The notes below the pieces were generated by a model. The model searched no databases and was not told the DNA's origin. It saw nothing but the letters and a program-made list of their open reading frames with translations. The position numbers and the translations under genes were made by a program. A stretch of 64,000 nt of DNA from Kineosporia rhizophila (lineage in GTDB: Bacteria; Actinomycetota; Actinomycetes; Actinomycetales; Kineosporiaceae), in NCBI RefSeq assembly GCF_021277265.1, contig NZ_JAJSOH010000015.1:62001-126000 (forward strand), given 5' to 3'. Below are positions 35,187-43,882 of the stretch, in pieces (positions within the stretch are counted from its first letter, which is position 1; each line of letters starts with the position of its first letter).

Positions 35187-35651
35187 TCAAGCGGGGGTCG
35201 CGTCGGCCGGGGCGTTGAGAGCTCGTCGGCAGGAGTTCAGGTACTCGCGCAGGTCCCCGCGCTGGCGTTGGTCGAGGCTCCTGAGCATCCGCTCCTCCAG
35301 TTGTGCCACCAGGGGGTCGTACTCGGCCAGGAAGGCGTGTCCCTGCTCGGTCAGGCTGATCAGCATCCGCCGCCGGCTCCCCGGGTCGACCTGCCGTTGG
35401 ATCAGCGCCCGCCGCTCCAGGGCGCCGACGAGGTCCGCGGTCGACTGGGCGCTGACGAACGAGGCCCGGGCCAGGTCGGCGGAGGACATGGCCGGGCGCC
35501 GGGCCAGCACGGTCATCGCGGTGTACTGCAGGGCGGTCACGCCGGAGGGGCGCAGCAGGGCGTCGAGCTGGGCGCGGGTGGCCAGCTCGAGCTGCTTGAC
35601 CACGTACAGCAGCAGCGGCGGGGCGGAGGAATCGCTGGGGCTCGATGTCAC
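35187..35651 (-). CDS. MarR-family regulator of the hydroxycinnamate regulon (CouR-like)
   Basis: 154 residues from a GTG. Winged helix: LQYTAMTVLARRPAMSSADLARASFVSAQSTADLVGALERRALIQRQVDPGSRRRMLISLT. It is divergent from the enoyl-CoA hydratase operon and adjacent to the esterase gene, and a shared palindrome precedes three transcription units around it. CouR/FerR-type MarR proteins release DNA when they bind hydroxycinnamoyl-CoA; that ligand is inferred here. Confidence 0.88.
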   Translation of the reverse strand: MTSSPSDSSAPPLLLYVVKQLELATRAQLDALLRPSGVTALQYTAMTVLARRPAMSSADLARASFVSAQSTADLVGALERRALIQRQVDPGSRRRMLISLTEQGHAFLAEYDPLVAQLEERMLRSLDQRQRGDLREYLNSCRRALNAPADATPA

Positions 35652-35707
35652 CAGGCCATGAAAGCAGCCGCCGGGCTTCTTGCGGACCCGGCCGGCCCTG
35701 TGGAACT

Positions 35708-35722
35708 ATCAGGAATCCTGAC
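35708..35722. promoter_or_regulatory. MarR (CouR-like) operator 2, before the enoyl-CoA hydratase operon
   Basis: ATCAGGAATCCTGAC, identical to the site at 33410, in the divergent gap between the MarR gene and the hydratase gene (31 nt before its start). Confidence 0.8.
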
Positions 35723-35752
35723 AATTCAGATCCTTCGGTCAAGGAGTTCGGC

Positions 35753-36550
35753 GTGGTCGGTGACAGCCAGAACGCCCGGGAGGACGACTTTCTGCGATCC
35801 CGCAGCTCGGGTCCGGTCGCGGTGCTCACCCTGGCCCGGGCGCACAAGCGCAACGCCCTCGGCGACCGGACCGTACTGGCCATCGAGCACTTCTTCGGCA
35901 CGCTCGACCCGGCGGTGCGGGTGGTCGTCCTCGACGCCGAGGGTGAGCACTTCTGCGCCGGCCTGGACCTGAGCGAGATGACCGGCCGGGACACCTTCGC
36001 CGGGGTCGAGCACTCGCGGATGTGGCACCGGGTCTTCGAGGCGATCGAGAAGGGGCCGGTGCCGGTGATCGCCGTGCTGAAGGGGGCGGTGATCGGCGGC
36101 GGGCTGGAACTGGCCTGCGCCGCGCACATCCGGGTCGCTGAGGAGTCGGCGTTCTACGCACTGCCCGAGGGGCAGCGCGGCATCTTCGTCGGCGGAGGCG
36201 GCTCGGTGCGTCTGCCCCGGCTGATCGGCCTGGCCCGGATGGTCGACATGATGCTCACCGGCCGCCGTTACAGCGCACAGGAGGGAGCGGCGATCGGGCT
36301 GTCCCAGTACGTCGTGCCCTCCGGAGCCGGTCTGTCCACGGCCCTGCGGCTGGCCGAGAAGGTCGCCGAAGTCGCCCCGCAGACGAGGTTCGCTGTGTTG
36401 CAGGCGCTTCCGCGGATCGCCCAGGCCCATCCGCAGGACGGCTTCCTGCTGGAGGCGCTGATGGCGGCGGTGGCTCAGGGCACCGATGACGCCAAGAGCC
36501 GGATGCAGGCCTTCCTGGACGGCCGGGCGCCCAAGGTGGAGCGGCAGTGA
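35753..36550 (+). CDS. Enoyl-CoA hydratase (CouH-like, hydroxycinnamoyl-CoA hydratase)
   Basis: 265 residues from the GTG at 35753, with AAGGAG 6 nt upstream. Crotonase fold: oxyanion loops EHFCAGLDLSEM and AVIGGGLELACAAHIRVAEE, then ALPEGQRGIFVGGGGSVRLPRLIG. It would add water to feruloyl- or coumaroyl-CoA. First gene of an operon (overlaps the next start by 4 nt) behind the MarR operator. Confidence 0.88.
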   Translation: MVGDSQNAREDDFLRSRSSGPVAVLTLARAHKRNALGDRTVLAIEHFFGTLDPAVRVVVLDAEGEHFCAGLDLSEMTGRDTFAGVEHSRMWHRVFEAIEKGPVPVIAVLKGAVIGGGLELACAAHIRVAEESAFYALPEGQRGIFVGGGGSVRLPRLIGLARMVDMMLTGRRYSAQEGAAIGLSQYVVPSGAGLSTALRLAEKVAEVAPQTRFAVLQALPRIAQAHPQDGFLLEALMAAVAQGTDDAKSRMQAFLDGRAPKVERQ

Positions 36551-38538
36551 GCAACGCCGTCCGGCCCGGCGACGTGCTCTGGTGCCCGCCCGCAGACGTT
36601 CTGCGCACCAGCCGGGTGGGTCACTTCCTGGACTGGGTCGCGCACCACCGCCACCTGCAGATGAGCACGCACGAGGAGCTGTGGCGCTGGTCGGTCGGCG
36701 ACCTGGAGGGTTTCTGGTCGGCGGTCTGGGAGTACTTCGGGGTGCTCTCGCACGCCCCCTACGACCGGGTCCTGGCCGACCGGCGGATGCCGGGCGCGCA
36801 GTGGTTCCCCGGGGCGACCCTGAACTATGCCGAGCACGCGCTGGGGTCGGTTGCCGATGATCGAGAACTGGCCGTGCTGGGGCGTTCCCAGACCCGTCCG
36901 GACCTGGACCTGACCTTCGGGCAGTTGCGCGAGCAGGTCACCCGCGCCCGCAGTGTCCTGCTGAACCTCGGGGTGCGCCGGGGCGATCGGGTGGCCGGCT
37001 ACCTGCCCAACGCGCCCGAGGCACTGGTCGCCTTCCTGGCCACGGCCAGCATCGGTGCGGTCTGGGCCAGTTGCGCCACCGAGTTCGGCGCGCGCAGCGT
37101 GGTCAACCGCTTTGCGCAGTTGGAGCCGGTGGTGCTGCTGGTGGCGGGCGGCTACCGCTACGGAGCCAAGGACGTGGACCGGCGCCCACAGGTGGCGCAG
37201 ATCCGGGCCGGCCTGCCGTCGGTACGCCACGTGCTCGACATCGAGTACGGCCCTTGGCGGGTCGAGAACGCGCTGTCCTGGCCGGATCTGCTCGCCGGGG
37301 CGGGTGCCGACGGCCGCCTGGTGTTCGAACCGGTGCCGTTCGATTATCCCTTGTTCGTGCTGTTCTCCTCCGGAACCACCGGCCCGCCCAAGGCGATCGT
37401 CCACGGCCACGGCGGCATCTTGCTGGAGCACCTGAAGAATCATGCGCTGTCGTGGGACCTGGGGCCCGGCGACCGGATGCTGTGGTTCACCACCACCGCC
37501 TGGATGATGTGGAACGCCCTGGTCTCCTCGCTGCTGCTCCGCGCCTCGATCGTGATGATCGACGGCAACCCGATGTATCCCGGCCCGTCGTGGCAGTGGC
37601 GTCTGGCCGAGCAGACCCGCGCCACGGTGATGGGGGCCAGCCCCGCCTTCCTGATGGCCTGCCGCTCGGCGGGTCTGGACCTGCGGGGCGAGTTCGACCT
37701 GGCGGTGCGGGTGCTCGGCTCGGCCGGTTCCCCGCTGCCCGTGCAGGGCGCGGCGTGGATCACCGACCACCTGGGCGCGGGCGTGCAGCTCAACCTCGGC
37801 AGCGGCGGCACCGATGTGTGCTCGGGCCTGGTGCAGAACAACCCGCTGCTGCCGGTGCGGGCCGGGCAGATCTCCGGGCGCTGCCTGGGGGTGGATGCGC
37901 ATGCCTTCGACGAGTCCGGTGCCGAGGTGGTCGGCCGGCTGGGAGAACTCGTGGTCACCGCGCCGATGCCCTCGATGCCGGTGGGGCTGTGGGGCGACCC
38001 CGATGGTAGTCGTCTCCGGGCAACGTATTTCGAACGCTATCCGGGCATCTGGCGCCACGGCGACTGGGTGGTGTTCGCCGAGGACGGAAGCTGTCAGGTG
38101 GCCGGGCGCTCGGACGCGACCCTGAACCGGGGCGGCGTGCGTCTCGGAACGGCGGAGTTCTACCAGGTCGTCGAGGAACTGGACGGCGTGGTGGACTCTC
38201 TCGTCGTACATCTCGAAGACCCCGAGGCCGGCCACGGTGACCTGCTGCTCTTCGTCTGCCTGGAGGCGGGAAGGAGCCTGGACGAGCCGCTGAGAGCAGG
38301 CCTCGCCCAGGCCCTGCGCTCCGCGCTCTCCCCGCGCCATGTGCCCGATCAGGTCGTCCAGTTGCCCTCGATACCGCGTAATCTCACCGGTAAGAAGCTG
38401 GAAGTCCCGGTCAAGCGCATCCTTCTGGGCACGCCGGTCGAGGATGTCCTCAGCCGGGACGCCCTGGCCGACCCGGCCTCGCTGGAACTGCTGGTCGATT
38501 TAGGACGTCGGCGAGCGGCTCGCGGGGAACGCTCGTGA
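36547..38538 (+). CDS. Acetoacetyl-CoA synthetase-like acyl-CoA ligase
   Basis: 663 residues, GTG start overlapping the preceding stop (GTGA). The length, the N-terminal ACAS-type extension (WSVGDLEGFWSAVWEYFGV, WFPGATLNYAEHAL) and the P-loop LFSSGTTGPPKAIVHGHGG identify the acetoacetate-CoA ligase group of the AMP-forming superfamily. In this operon a ligase for a beta-keto acid could re-activate aryl-beta-ketopropionate lost as free acid, or salvage acetoacetate; this is inference. Confidence 0.88.
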   Translation: MSNAVRPGDVLWCPPADVLRTSRVGHFLDWVAHHRHLQMSTHEELWRWSVGDLEGFWSAVWEYFGVLSHAPYDRVLADRRMPGAQWFPGATLNYAEHALGSVADDRELAVLGRSQTRPDLDLTFGQLREQVTRARSVLLNLGVRRGDRVAGYLPNAPEALVAFLATASIGAVWASCATEFGARSVVNRFAQLEPVVLLVAGGYRYGAKDVDRRPQVAQIRAGLPSVRHVLDIEYGPWRVENALSWPDLLAGAGADGRLVFEPVPFDYPLFVLFSSGTTGPPKAIVHGHGGILLEHLKNHALSWDLGPGDRMLWFTTTAWMMWNALVSSLLLRASIVMIDGNPMYPGPSWQWRLAEQTRATVMGASPAFLMACRSAGLDLRGEFDLAVRVLGSAGSPLPVQGAAWITDHLGAGVQLNLGSGGTDVCSGLVQNNPLLPVRAGQISGRCLGVDAHAFDESGAEVVGRLGELVVTAPMPSMPVGLWGDPDGSRLRATYFERYPGIWRHGDWVVFAEDGSCQVAGRSDATLNRGGVRLGTAEFYQVVEELDGVVDSLVVHLEDPEAGHGDLLLFVCLEAGRSLDEPLRAGLAQALRSALSPRHVPDQVVQLPSIPRNLTGKKLEVPVKRILLGTPVEDVLSRDALADPASLELLVDLGRRRAARGERS

Positions 38539-39464
38539 TCGCGGGGGGAGACGTCCGTACGGTGGGCGTCGTGGGGGCCGGTTCCATCGGATCGGGCTGG
38601 GCCACGCTGGCCTTGAGCCGCGGGCTGCGGGTGCTGGCCGCTGACCCGGATCCGGGAGCACAGGAAAGGCTGCGCGCCGAGGTCGCCGCGCGCTCGGCCG
38701 AACTCGGCCGCCCGGCTGATCAGTCGCTCCTGGAATTCACCACCGACGTCGCGCAGGCCGCGGCTGGGTCTGATCTGGTGCTGGAGGGCGGGCCGGAGCG
38801 GCTGGAGGTGAAGCGCGCGCTGTTCGCCGTGCTGGATCAGGCTGCGGGCCCGGAGGTGGTGCTGGCCAGCAGTTCGTCCGGGCTGCCGGCGAGCTCCTTC
38901 CAAGAGGTGTGCCGTCGTCATCCGCAGCGGGTGCTGGTGGCCCATCCGTTCAACCCGCCGCACCTGGTTCCGCTGGTCGAGGTCGTCGGCGGCCGGGCCA
39001 CCTCCGAAGAGGCGCTGCAGGCCACCCTGGAGACGTTGCGCCTGTGGGGCAAGCAGCCGATCCTGGTGCGGCAGGAACTGCCCGGCCACGTGGTGAACCG
39101 GTTGCAGGCTGCGCTCTGGCGGGAGGCCTACCACTTGGTCGGGCAGGGTGTGGTGTCGGTCGCGGATCTGGATCTGGCCGTCTCCAGCGGTCCCGGTCTG
39201 CGGTGGGCGCTGCTGGGCCCGTTCGCCACCCAGCACCTGTCCGGCGGCCCCGGCGGGATTGCGCACGTGCTGGACCACCTGGGCCCACCGATGCTCGAAT
39301 GGTGGGACGACCTCGGCTCGCCCGAGCTGACCCCGGAGCTGGTGAACACGCTCGTCGAGGGAGTTCGCGCCGAGCTTGCCCAGGCCGAGGGTGATCTGGC
39401 GACGCGCCGGGACCGGGCCCTGCAACAGCTCCTGGCCCTCAAGGCTGACCTGGGACTGACCTGA
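38535..39464 (+). CDS. 3-hydroxyacyl-CoA dehydrogenase family protein (CouN-like)
   Basis: 309 residues; GTG overlaps the preceding stop by 4 nt. The N-terminal Rossmann motif GVVGAGSIGSGWA (GxGxxG), the SSSSGLP loop and HPFNPPHLVPLVEVVGG with the catalytic His are typical of the family that includes L-carnitine dehydrogenase. It would oxidise the 3-hydroxy-3-aryl-propanoyl-CoA made by the hydratase to the beta-keto thioester with NAD. Confidence 0.87.
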   Translation: MIAGGDVRTVGVVGAGSIGSGWATLALSRGLRVLAADPDPGAQERLRAEVAARSAELGRPADQSLLEFTTDVAQAAAGSDLVLEGGPERLEVKRALFAVLDQAAGPEVVLASSSSGLPASSFQEVCRRHPQRVLVAHPFNPPHLVPLVEVVGGRATSEEALQATLETLRLWGKQPILVRQELPGHVVNRLQAALWREAYHLVGQGVVSVADLDLAVSSGPGLRWALLGPFATQHLSGGPGGIAHVLDHLGPPMLEWWDDLGSPELTPELVNTLVEGVRAELAQAEGDLATRRDRALQQLLALKADLGLT

Positions 39465-39525
39465 ACTGACCGGACGGCAGCACCAGCGACTTCACTGACA
39501 GCGTCGACAGCGAAGGACTAAGGTC

Positions 39526-41034
39526 ATGCGGGACCAAGGCATCGGCTCCTGGCCGGCCCGGCGGGCGCGGATGACGCCGGACCGGGTCGCCCTTGTGCAG
39601 GACGGGGTGCCCACCACCTACGCCGAGCTCGCCGACCGGGCCGGCCGGTTCGCGCAGACGCTGCGCGAGCGCGGGGTGGCCCGGGGCGAGCGGGTCGCGT
39701 TCCTGGGCCGCAACTCGGTCGAGTTCGTGATCACCATGTTCGCCGCGGCCCAGCTGGGTGCCGTGTTCGTGCCGCTGAACACCCGGCTGGCAGGGCCGGA
39801 GACGGCCGCGATCCTGGCCGACTGCAGTCCCCGTCTGCTGGTCCGCGACCTCGGGCTGGAGGCGCCCGGGCCGGAGGAGCTGGTTTTCGAGGCCGCGGCG
39901 GGGCGGGGCCTGGACCAGGTGCTGACGCGGGACGGCGCTGCGCCGGACGAGGCGGTCGGCCTCGACGACCTCTTCATGATCCAGTACACCTCCGGCACCG
40001 GCGGCCGGCCCAAGGGGGTGCGGCTGAGCCACGGCAACATCGTCTGGAACGTGTTCAACCTGCTGGTCGACGTGGACGTGGGCAGTGACGAGGTGGCCCT
40101 GGTGACGGCCCCGCTGTTCCACACCGCGGCGCTGAACCAGGTGCTGCTGCCGACCCTGCTCAAGGGTGGGAAGGCGCTGGTGGAGGCGCAGTTCGACGCC
40201 GGCCGCACGCTCGCCCTGATCGAGCAGCACGGGGTGACGCTGCTGTTCGGGGTGACGTCGATGTATCAGGCCCTGGCCCGGGACGAACGCTGGGCGAGCG
40301 CCGATCTGAGCACCCTGCGCAGTGCGCTCAGCGGGGGAGCGCCGATCCCCGAGAGCCTGCTGCGCACCTGGCTGGAGCGAGGGCTGGCGATCCTGCAGGG
40401 CTACGGGCTGACCGAGGCCTCACCGGGGGCGACGATGCTGCGGGCCGCGGACGGGCTGCGCAAGCTGGGGTCGGCCGGGACGTCGTGCTTCTTCAGCGAT
40501 GTGCGGGTGGTGACGCCTGATCGGCGTCCGGTCCCGGCCGGTGAACCGGGGGAGGTGCTGGTGCAGGGCCCGAACGTGACCTCCGGCTACTGGAACCAGC
40601 CGCAGCTCACCGCGCAGACGCTGTCCGAGGACGGGTGGCTGCACTCCGGCGACCTGGCCGTCGTCGACCAGGAGGGCTACCTGCACATCGTCGGGCGGCT
40701 GAAGGACATGTACATCTCCGGCGGCGAGAACGTGTACCCGGCGGAGGTCGAGGAGGCGATCTACACGCATCCGGCGGTCGCCGAATGTGCCGTGATCGGT
40801 GTGCCCGACCAGACGTGGGGGGAGGTGGGCCGGGCCGTGATCGTCCTGCACACCGGCCGGACCCTGAGTACGGACGAGTTGCTGGCTCACCTGCAGGGGC
40901 GGCTGGCCCGCTACAAGCATCCCCGCAGCGTGGTGTTCACCGACCACTTGCCGCACAACGCCTCGGGCAAGCTGGTGAAGTCGCGGGTGCTGGAACTGCA
41001 CGGCCTCACCGACCGGACGGAGAGCGCGGAATGA
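39526..41034 (+). CDS. Hydroxycinnamate:CoA ligase-like enzyme (CouL/4CL type)
   Basis: 502 residues from an ATG with GAAGGA upstream. AMP-binding motifs: YTSGTGGRPKGVRLSHGN (A3), GYGLTEASPG (A5), GWLHSGDLAVVDQEGYLHIVGRLKDMYISGGENVYPAEVEE (A7-A8) and the catalytic C-terminal Lys in NASGKLVKS. It would activate ferulate or coumarate as CoA thioester, the entry step. The next gene overlaps by 4 nt. Confidence 0.88.
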   Translation: MRDQGIGSWPARRARMTPDRVALVQDGVPTTYAELADRAGRFAQTLRERGVARGERVAFLGRNSVEFVITMFAAAQLGAVFVPLNTRLAGPETAAILADCSPRLLVRDLGLEAPGPEELVFEAAAGRGLDQVLTRDGAAPDEAVGLDDLFMIQYTSGTGGRPKGVRLSHGNIVWNVFNLLVDVDVGSDEVALVTAPLFHTAALNQVLLPTLLKGGKALVEAQFDAGRTLALIEQHGVTLLFGVTSMYQALARDERWASADLSTLRSALSGGAPIPESLLRTWLERGLAILQGYGLTEASPGATMLRAADGLRKLGSAGTSCFFSDVRVVTPDRRPVPAGEPGEVLVQGPNVTSGYWNQPQLTAQTLSEDGWLHSGDLAVVDQEGYLHIVGRLKDMYISGGENVYPAEVEEAIYTHPAVAECAVIGVPDQTWGEVGRAVIVLHTGRTLSTDELLAHLQGRLARYKHPRSVVFTDHLPHNASGKLVKSRVLELHGLTDRTESAE

Positions 41035-41939
41035 GCCGCTACGAGCCCCGTATCGACATCTCGTCGGTGCAGGCGATCGACATGCACGTGCACGTGGAAC
41101 GCGACCATCACGGCTGCCTGTCGCTGGACCAGGAGCTGATGGACGCCTCGGCGGCGTACTTCCGTTCCTCGGACAACCGCACGCCGACCGTGGCCGACCT
41201 GGCCGAGCGGTACCGGGCGGCCGACATGGCCGCGGTGGTCTTCACCGTGGACGCGGCCACCGCCACCGGGCATCCGACGCTGTCCAGCGAGGACATCGCC
41301 GAGCAGGCGGCCGAACACGCGGACGTGCTGATCCCCTTCGGCTCGGTCGACCCGCACCGCGGGGCGGCCGCGATCGCCCAGGCCCAGCGGCTGGTGGGCG
41401 ATCACGGGGTGCGGGGTTTCAAGTTCCACCCGAGCCTGCAGGCCTTCTCGCCGGACGAGGAGAGTTTCCGGCCGCTGTGGGCGGCGCTGCAGGAGCTGGC
41501 CGTACCGGTGGTGTTCCACACCGGCCAGAACGGCATCGGAGCCGGACTGCCGGGCGGGCGTGGAATCAAGCTGAAGTACTCCAACCCGATCCTGCTCGAC
41601 GAGGTCGCCGCCGACTTCCCGGGCCTGGAGGTGATCCTGGCCCACCCGTCCGTGCCCTGGCAGGCCGAGGCCATCGCGATGGCGGTGCACAAGGCCAACG
41701 TCCACATCGACCTGTCCGGCTGGGCGCCGCGGTACTTCCCGGCCGAGCTGGTCCGCGCCGCCGGTGGAATGCTGCGGCACAAGGTGCTTTTCGGTAGCGA
41801 CTACCCGCTGATCGCCCCCGAGCGCTGGATCCGTGAGTTCCGGGAGCTGGGGCTGCGCGAGGAGGTGCTGCCGGGCATCCTCAAGGACAACGCCGTGGCC
41901 CTGCTCGGGCTGGCCGGGGCGGGCGAGCACAGTCCTTGA
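41031..41939 (+). CDS. Amidohydrolase, CouO-like beta-ketoacid/CoA cleaving enzyme
   Basis: 302 residues, ATGA overlap with the ligase gene. Metal ligands: H19-x-H21 (DMHVHVE), Lys/His in GFKFHPS, His in VVFHTGQ, His in ILAHPSVPW and Asp257 in FGSDYP. From memory, the Rhodococcus jostii CouO study (Otani et al.) found Asp257 essential as a metal ligand in the amidohydrolase that replaces thiolase and thioesterase in ferulate breakdown; the same position here supports the assignment. Product would be the hydroxybenzoate-level acid (vanillate from ferulate). Confidence 0.82.
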   Translation: MSRYEPRIDISSVQAIDMHVHVERDHHGCLSLDQELMDASAAYFRSSDNRTPTVADLAERYRAADMAAVVFTVDAATATGHPTLSSEDIAEQAAEHADVLIPFGSVDPHRGAAAIAQAQRLVGDHGVRGFKFHPSLQAFSPDEESFRPLWAALQELAVPVVFHTGQNGIGAGLPGGRGIKLKYSNPILLDEVAADFPGLEVILAHPSVPWQAEAIAMAVHKANVHIDLSGWAPRYFPAELVRAAGGMLRHKVLFGSDYPLIAPERWIREFRELGLREEVLPGILKDNAVALLGLAGAGEHSP

Positions 41940-41966
41940 CAAGTAGTGGTGCAGATCACCAGAATC

Positions 41967-41981
41967 ATCAGGAAACCTGAT
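41967..41981. promoter_or_regulatory. MarR (CouR-like) operator 3, before the ABC importer
   Basis: ATCAGGAAACCTGAT: 6-bp perfect arms around AAA, one core base different from operators 1 and 2. It lies about 110 nt upstream of the binding-protein start. Confidence 0.7.
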
Positions 41982-42092
41982 GTTCTTCCTCGTCCGGGCA
42001 CAGTGCGCGGACGAGTGCATCGGCGCCATCGGTGCCCCCGTCCTGGGGCGGACGACGCTGTCCCACTCACCGATCACGAACGGAGCCCGACC

Positions 42093-43070
42093 ATGGCGCG
42101 TAAGGTGCGCAGACTCGTCCCGGTTCTCGCCGTCGCGCTGCTGGCCCTGTCCGCCTGCGGCGGTGACGACGAGCCGGACGGCGCCCGGGGCGCGAGTGAG
42201 GACGGGCCCCGCGAGGTCTCGGTCGGGATGCTGCCCATCCTGCCCACCGCGGCGCTGTACGCCGGGATCGAGGAGGGCTTCTTCGCCGACCACGGCCTGC
42301 AGCTGAAGGTCGAGACCGGTCAGGGCGGCGCGGCCCTGCTGCCGGCGGTGATGGCCGGCCAGCTCGACTTCGCCACCAGCAACCCGGTCTCCCTCCTGCA
42401 GGCCCGGGAGAAGGGCCTGCAGGTCAAGGTGGTCACGTCCTGGACCTCGGCGCTGTCCGAGGGAGACACCGACATCAACGGGGTCGTCGCCGCCGCCGGG
42501 TCGGGGATCGAGTCCGCGGCCGACCTGGCGGGCAAGCGGGTGGCCATCAACACGCTCAACGGGATGGGCGACCTGACCATCCGCGAGGCGATCCGCAAGG
42601 ACGGCGGCGACCCTGGGGCAGTGAAGTTCGTCGAGCTGCCGTTCCCCGACATGCCCGCGGCCCTGGGCCAGGGCAACGTCGACGCGGTCTGGGTGCCCGA
42701 GCCCTTCCTGGGCAGTCTGCGCGCCGACGGGATGACGGTGGTGACCTACCCCAGCAAGGACGCCGTCCAGGGCCACCCCACCCAGCTGTTCTTCACCTCA
42801 CCGAAGCTGCTCCAGTCCGAACCGGAGCTGGTCAAGGAGATGACCGCGGCGCTGGAGGAGACCCTGGAGTTCGCCGACGCCAACCCCGACGCGGTCAAGG
42901 CGCAGATCACCAAGGTCCTGCCCCAGCTACCGCCCGAGGCCGCTGAGAAGGTGCAGCTCGAGGAGTTCGACACTGACCTGCGCCAGGCCAAGATCGAGCA
43001 GCTGGGCTCCCTGATGCAGCAGTACGGTCTGCTGGAGAAGACCGCCGACGTGGCCGGGCTCCTGCCATGA
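42093..43070 (+). CDS. ABC importer substrate-binding lipoprotein (NitT/TauT, NMT1-like)
   Basis: 325 residues from the ATG at 42093 with CGGAG upstream. Lipobox LSAC (about residue 21) then GGDDEPDGARG. The mature protein has the NMT1/THI5-type pattern: VGMLPILPTAALYAGIEEGFFADHGL, FATSNPVSLLQA, GKRVAINTLNGMGDL and VDAVWVPEPF. Such proteins bind small organic anions (sulfonates, aromatic acids, pyrimidines). Under the MarR palindrome it most likely imports hydroxycinnamates or related acids. Confidence 0.88.
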   Translation: MARKVRRLVPVLAVALLALSACGGDDEPDGARGASEDGPREVSVGMLPILPTAALYAGIEEGFFADHGLQLKVETGQGGAALLPAVMAGQLDFATSNPVSLLQAREKGLQVKVVTSWTSALSEGDTDINGVVAAAGSGIESAADLAGKRVAINTLNGMGDLTIREAIRKDGGDPGAVKFVELPFPDMPAALGQGNVDAVWVPEPFLGSLRADGMTVVTYPSKDAVQGHPTQLFFTSPKLLQSEPELVKEMTAALEETLEFADANPDAVKAQITKVLPQLPPEAAEKVQLEEFDTDLRQAKIEQLGSLMQQYGLLEKTADVAGLLP

Positions 43071-43882
43071 CGCTCACCGCCACCCGCACCCCGTCCACCA
43101 TTGGGCGCCAACGCATTCCGGCACCCCTGCTGGGACTGGGCGGCCTACTCACCCTGGTCGCCCTGTTCGAGGTGCTGCCGCGGGTGGGCGTTTTGCCCCG
43201 TGAGTACTTCCCGCCCTCCTCCGAGATCGGCTCGGCGATCGCGGAACAGACCGGGCGCCAGGTGTTCTGGCAGGCATTGGCCGACACTCTCGCCGGGTGG
43301 GCGCTGGGCCTGGCGATCGCGGCCACGGCGGGCATCGTCCTGGGCGTGCTGATCGGCAGTTCCCGCCTGGCCCGCGACCTCACCGCCTCCACCATCGAGT
43401 TCCTGCGCCCGATCCCCTCGGTGGCCCTGATCCCGATCGCGGTGCTGCTGTACGGCTCGGACCTGGAGAGCAAGCTGCTGCTGGTGGTCTACGCCGCCTT
43501 CTGGCAGGTCCTGGTGCAGGTGCTCTACGGCGTGCAGGACGTCGACCCGGTGGCCCTGGACACCGCCCGCGTCTACGGCCTCGGGCCCTGGGCCCGGATG
43601 CGGCACCTGACCTGGCCCACCGCCCTGCCCTACGCGATGACCGGGCTGCGGCTGGCCGCCGCGGTCGCGCTGATCCTGGCCGTCACCTCGGAACTGGTCA
43701 TCGGCAACCCGGGCCTGGGGCAGTTGCTGGCGGTGGCCCAGAGCAGCGGTGCCGTCGAGACCAGCTACGCCATCGTGGTCGTCACCGGGCTGCTGGGAGT
43801 CGTGGTCAACATCGGGTTCCGCTGGATCGAGCGACGGGCGCTGTGGTGGCACCCGGCACAGCGAGGGGAGATCAACCGGTGA
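43067..43882 (+). CDS. ABC importer permease 1 (SsuC/TauC-like)
   Basis: 271 residues, about six helices. The EAA loop is visible as DTARVYGLGPWARMRHLTWPTALPYAMTGLR. Starts 4 nt inside the binding-protein gene and overlaps the next permease by 4 nt, so the four transporter genes form one unit. Two different permeases are expected to form a heterodimer. Confidence 0.88.
   Translation: MTLTATRTPSTIGRQRIPAPLLGLGGLLTLVALFEVLPRVGVLPREYFPPSSEIGSAIAEQTGRQVFWQALADTLAGWALGLAIAATAGIVLGVLIGSSRLARDLTASTIEFLRPIPSVALIPIAVLLYGSDLESKLLLVVYAAFWQVLVQVLYGVQDVDPVALDTARVYGLGPWARMRHLTWPTALPYAMTGLRLAAAVALILAVTSELVIGNPGLGQLLAVAQSSGAVETSYAIVVVTGLLGVVVNIGFRWIERRALWWHPAQRGEINR

Noticed and set aside
33541..36129. 862-codon minus-strand frame across the esterase, MarR and hydratase genes
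   Set aside because: Overlaps three supported genes; composition is typical of a shadow frame.
36475..38340. 621-codon minus-strand frame over the acetoacetyl-CoA synthetase-like gene
   Set aside because: His/Gln/Arg-rich shadow; the plus-strand gene has all adenylation motifs.
43297..43878. Long N-terminal extension of ABC permease 2
   Set aside because: This part reads through permease 1 in another frame; the GTG at 43879 gives the normal permease length and a 4-nt overlap.
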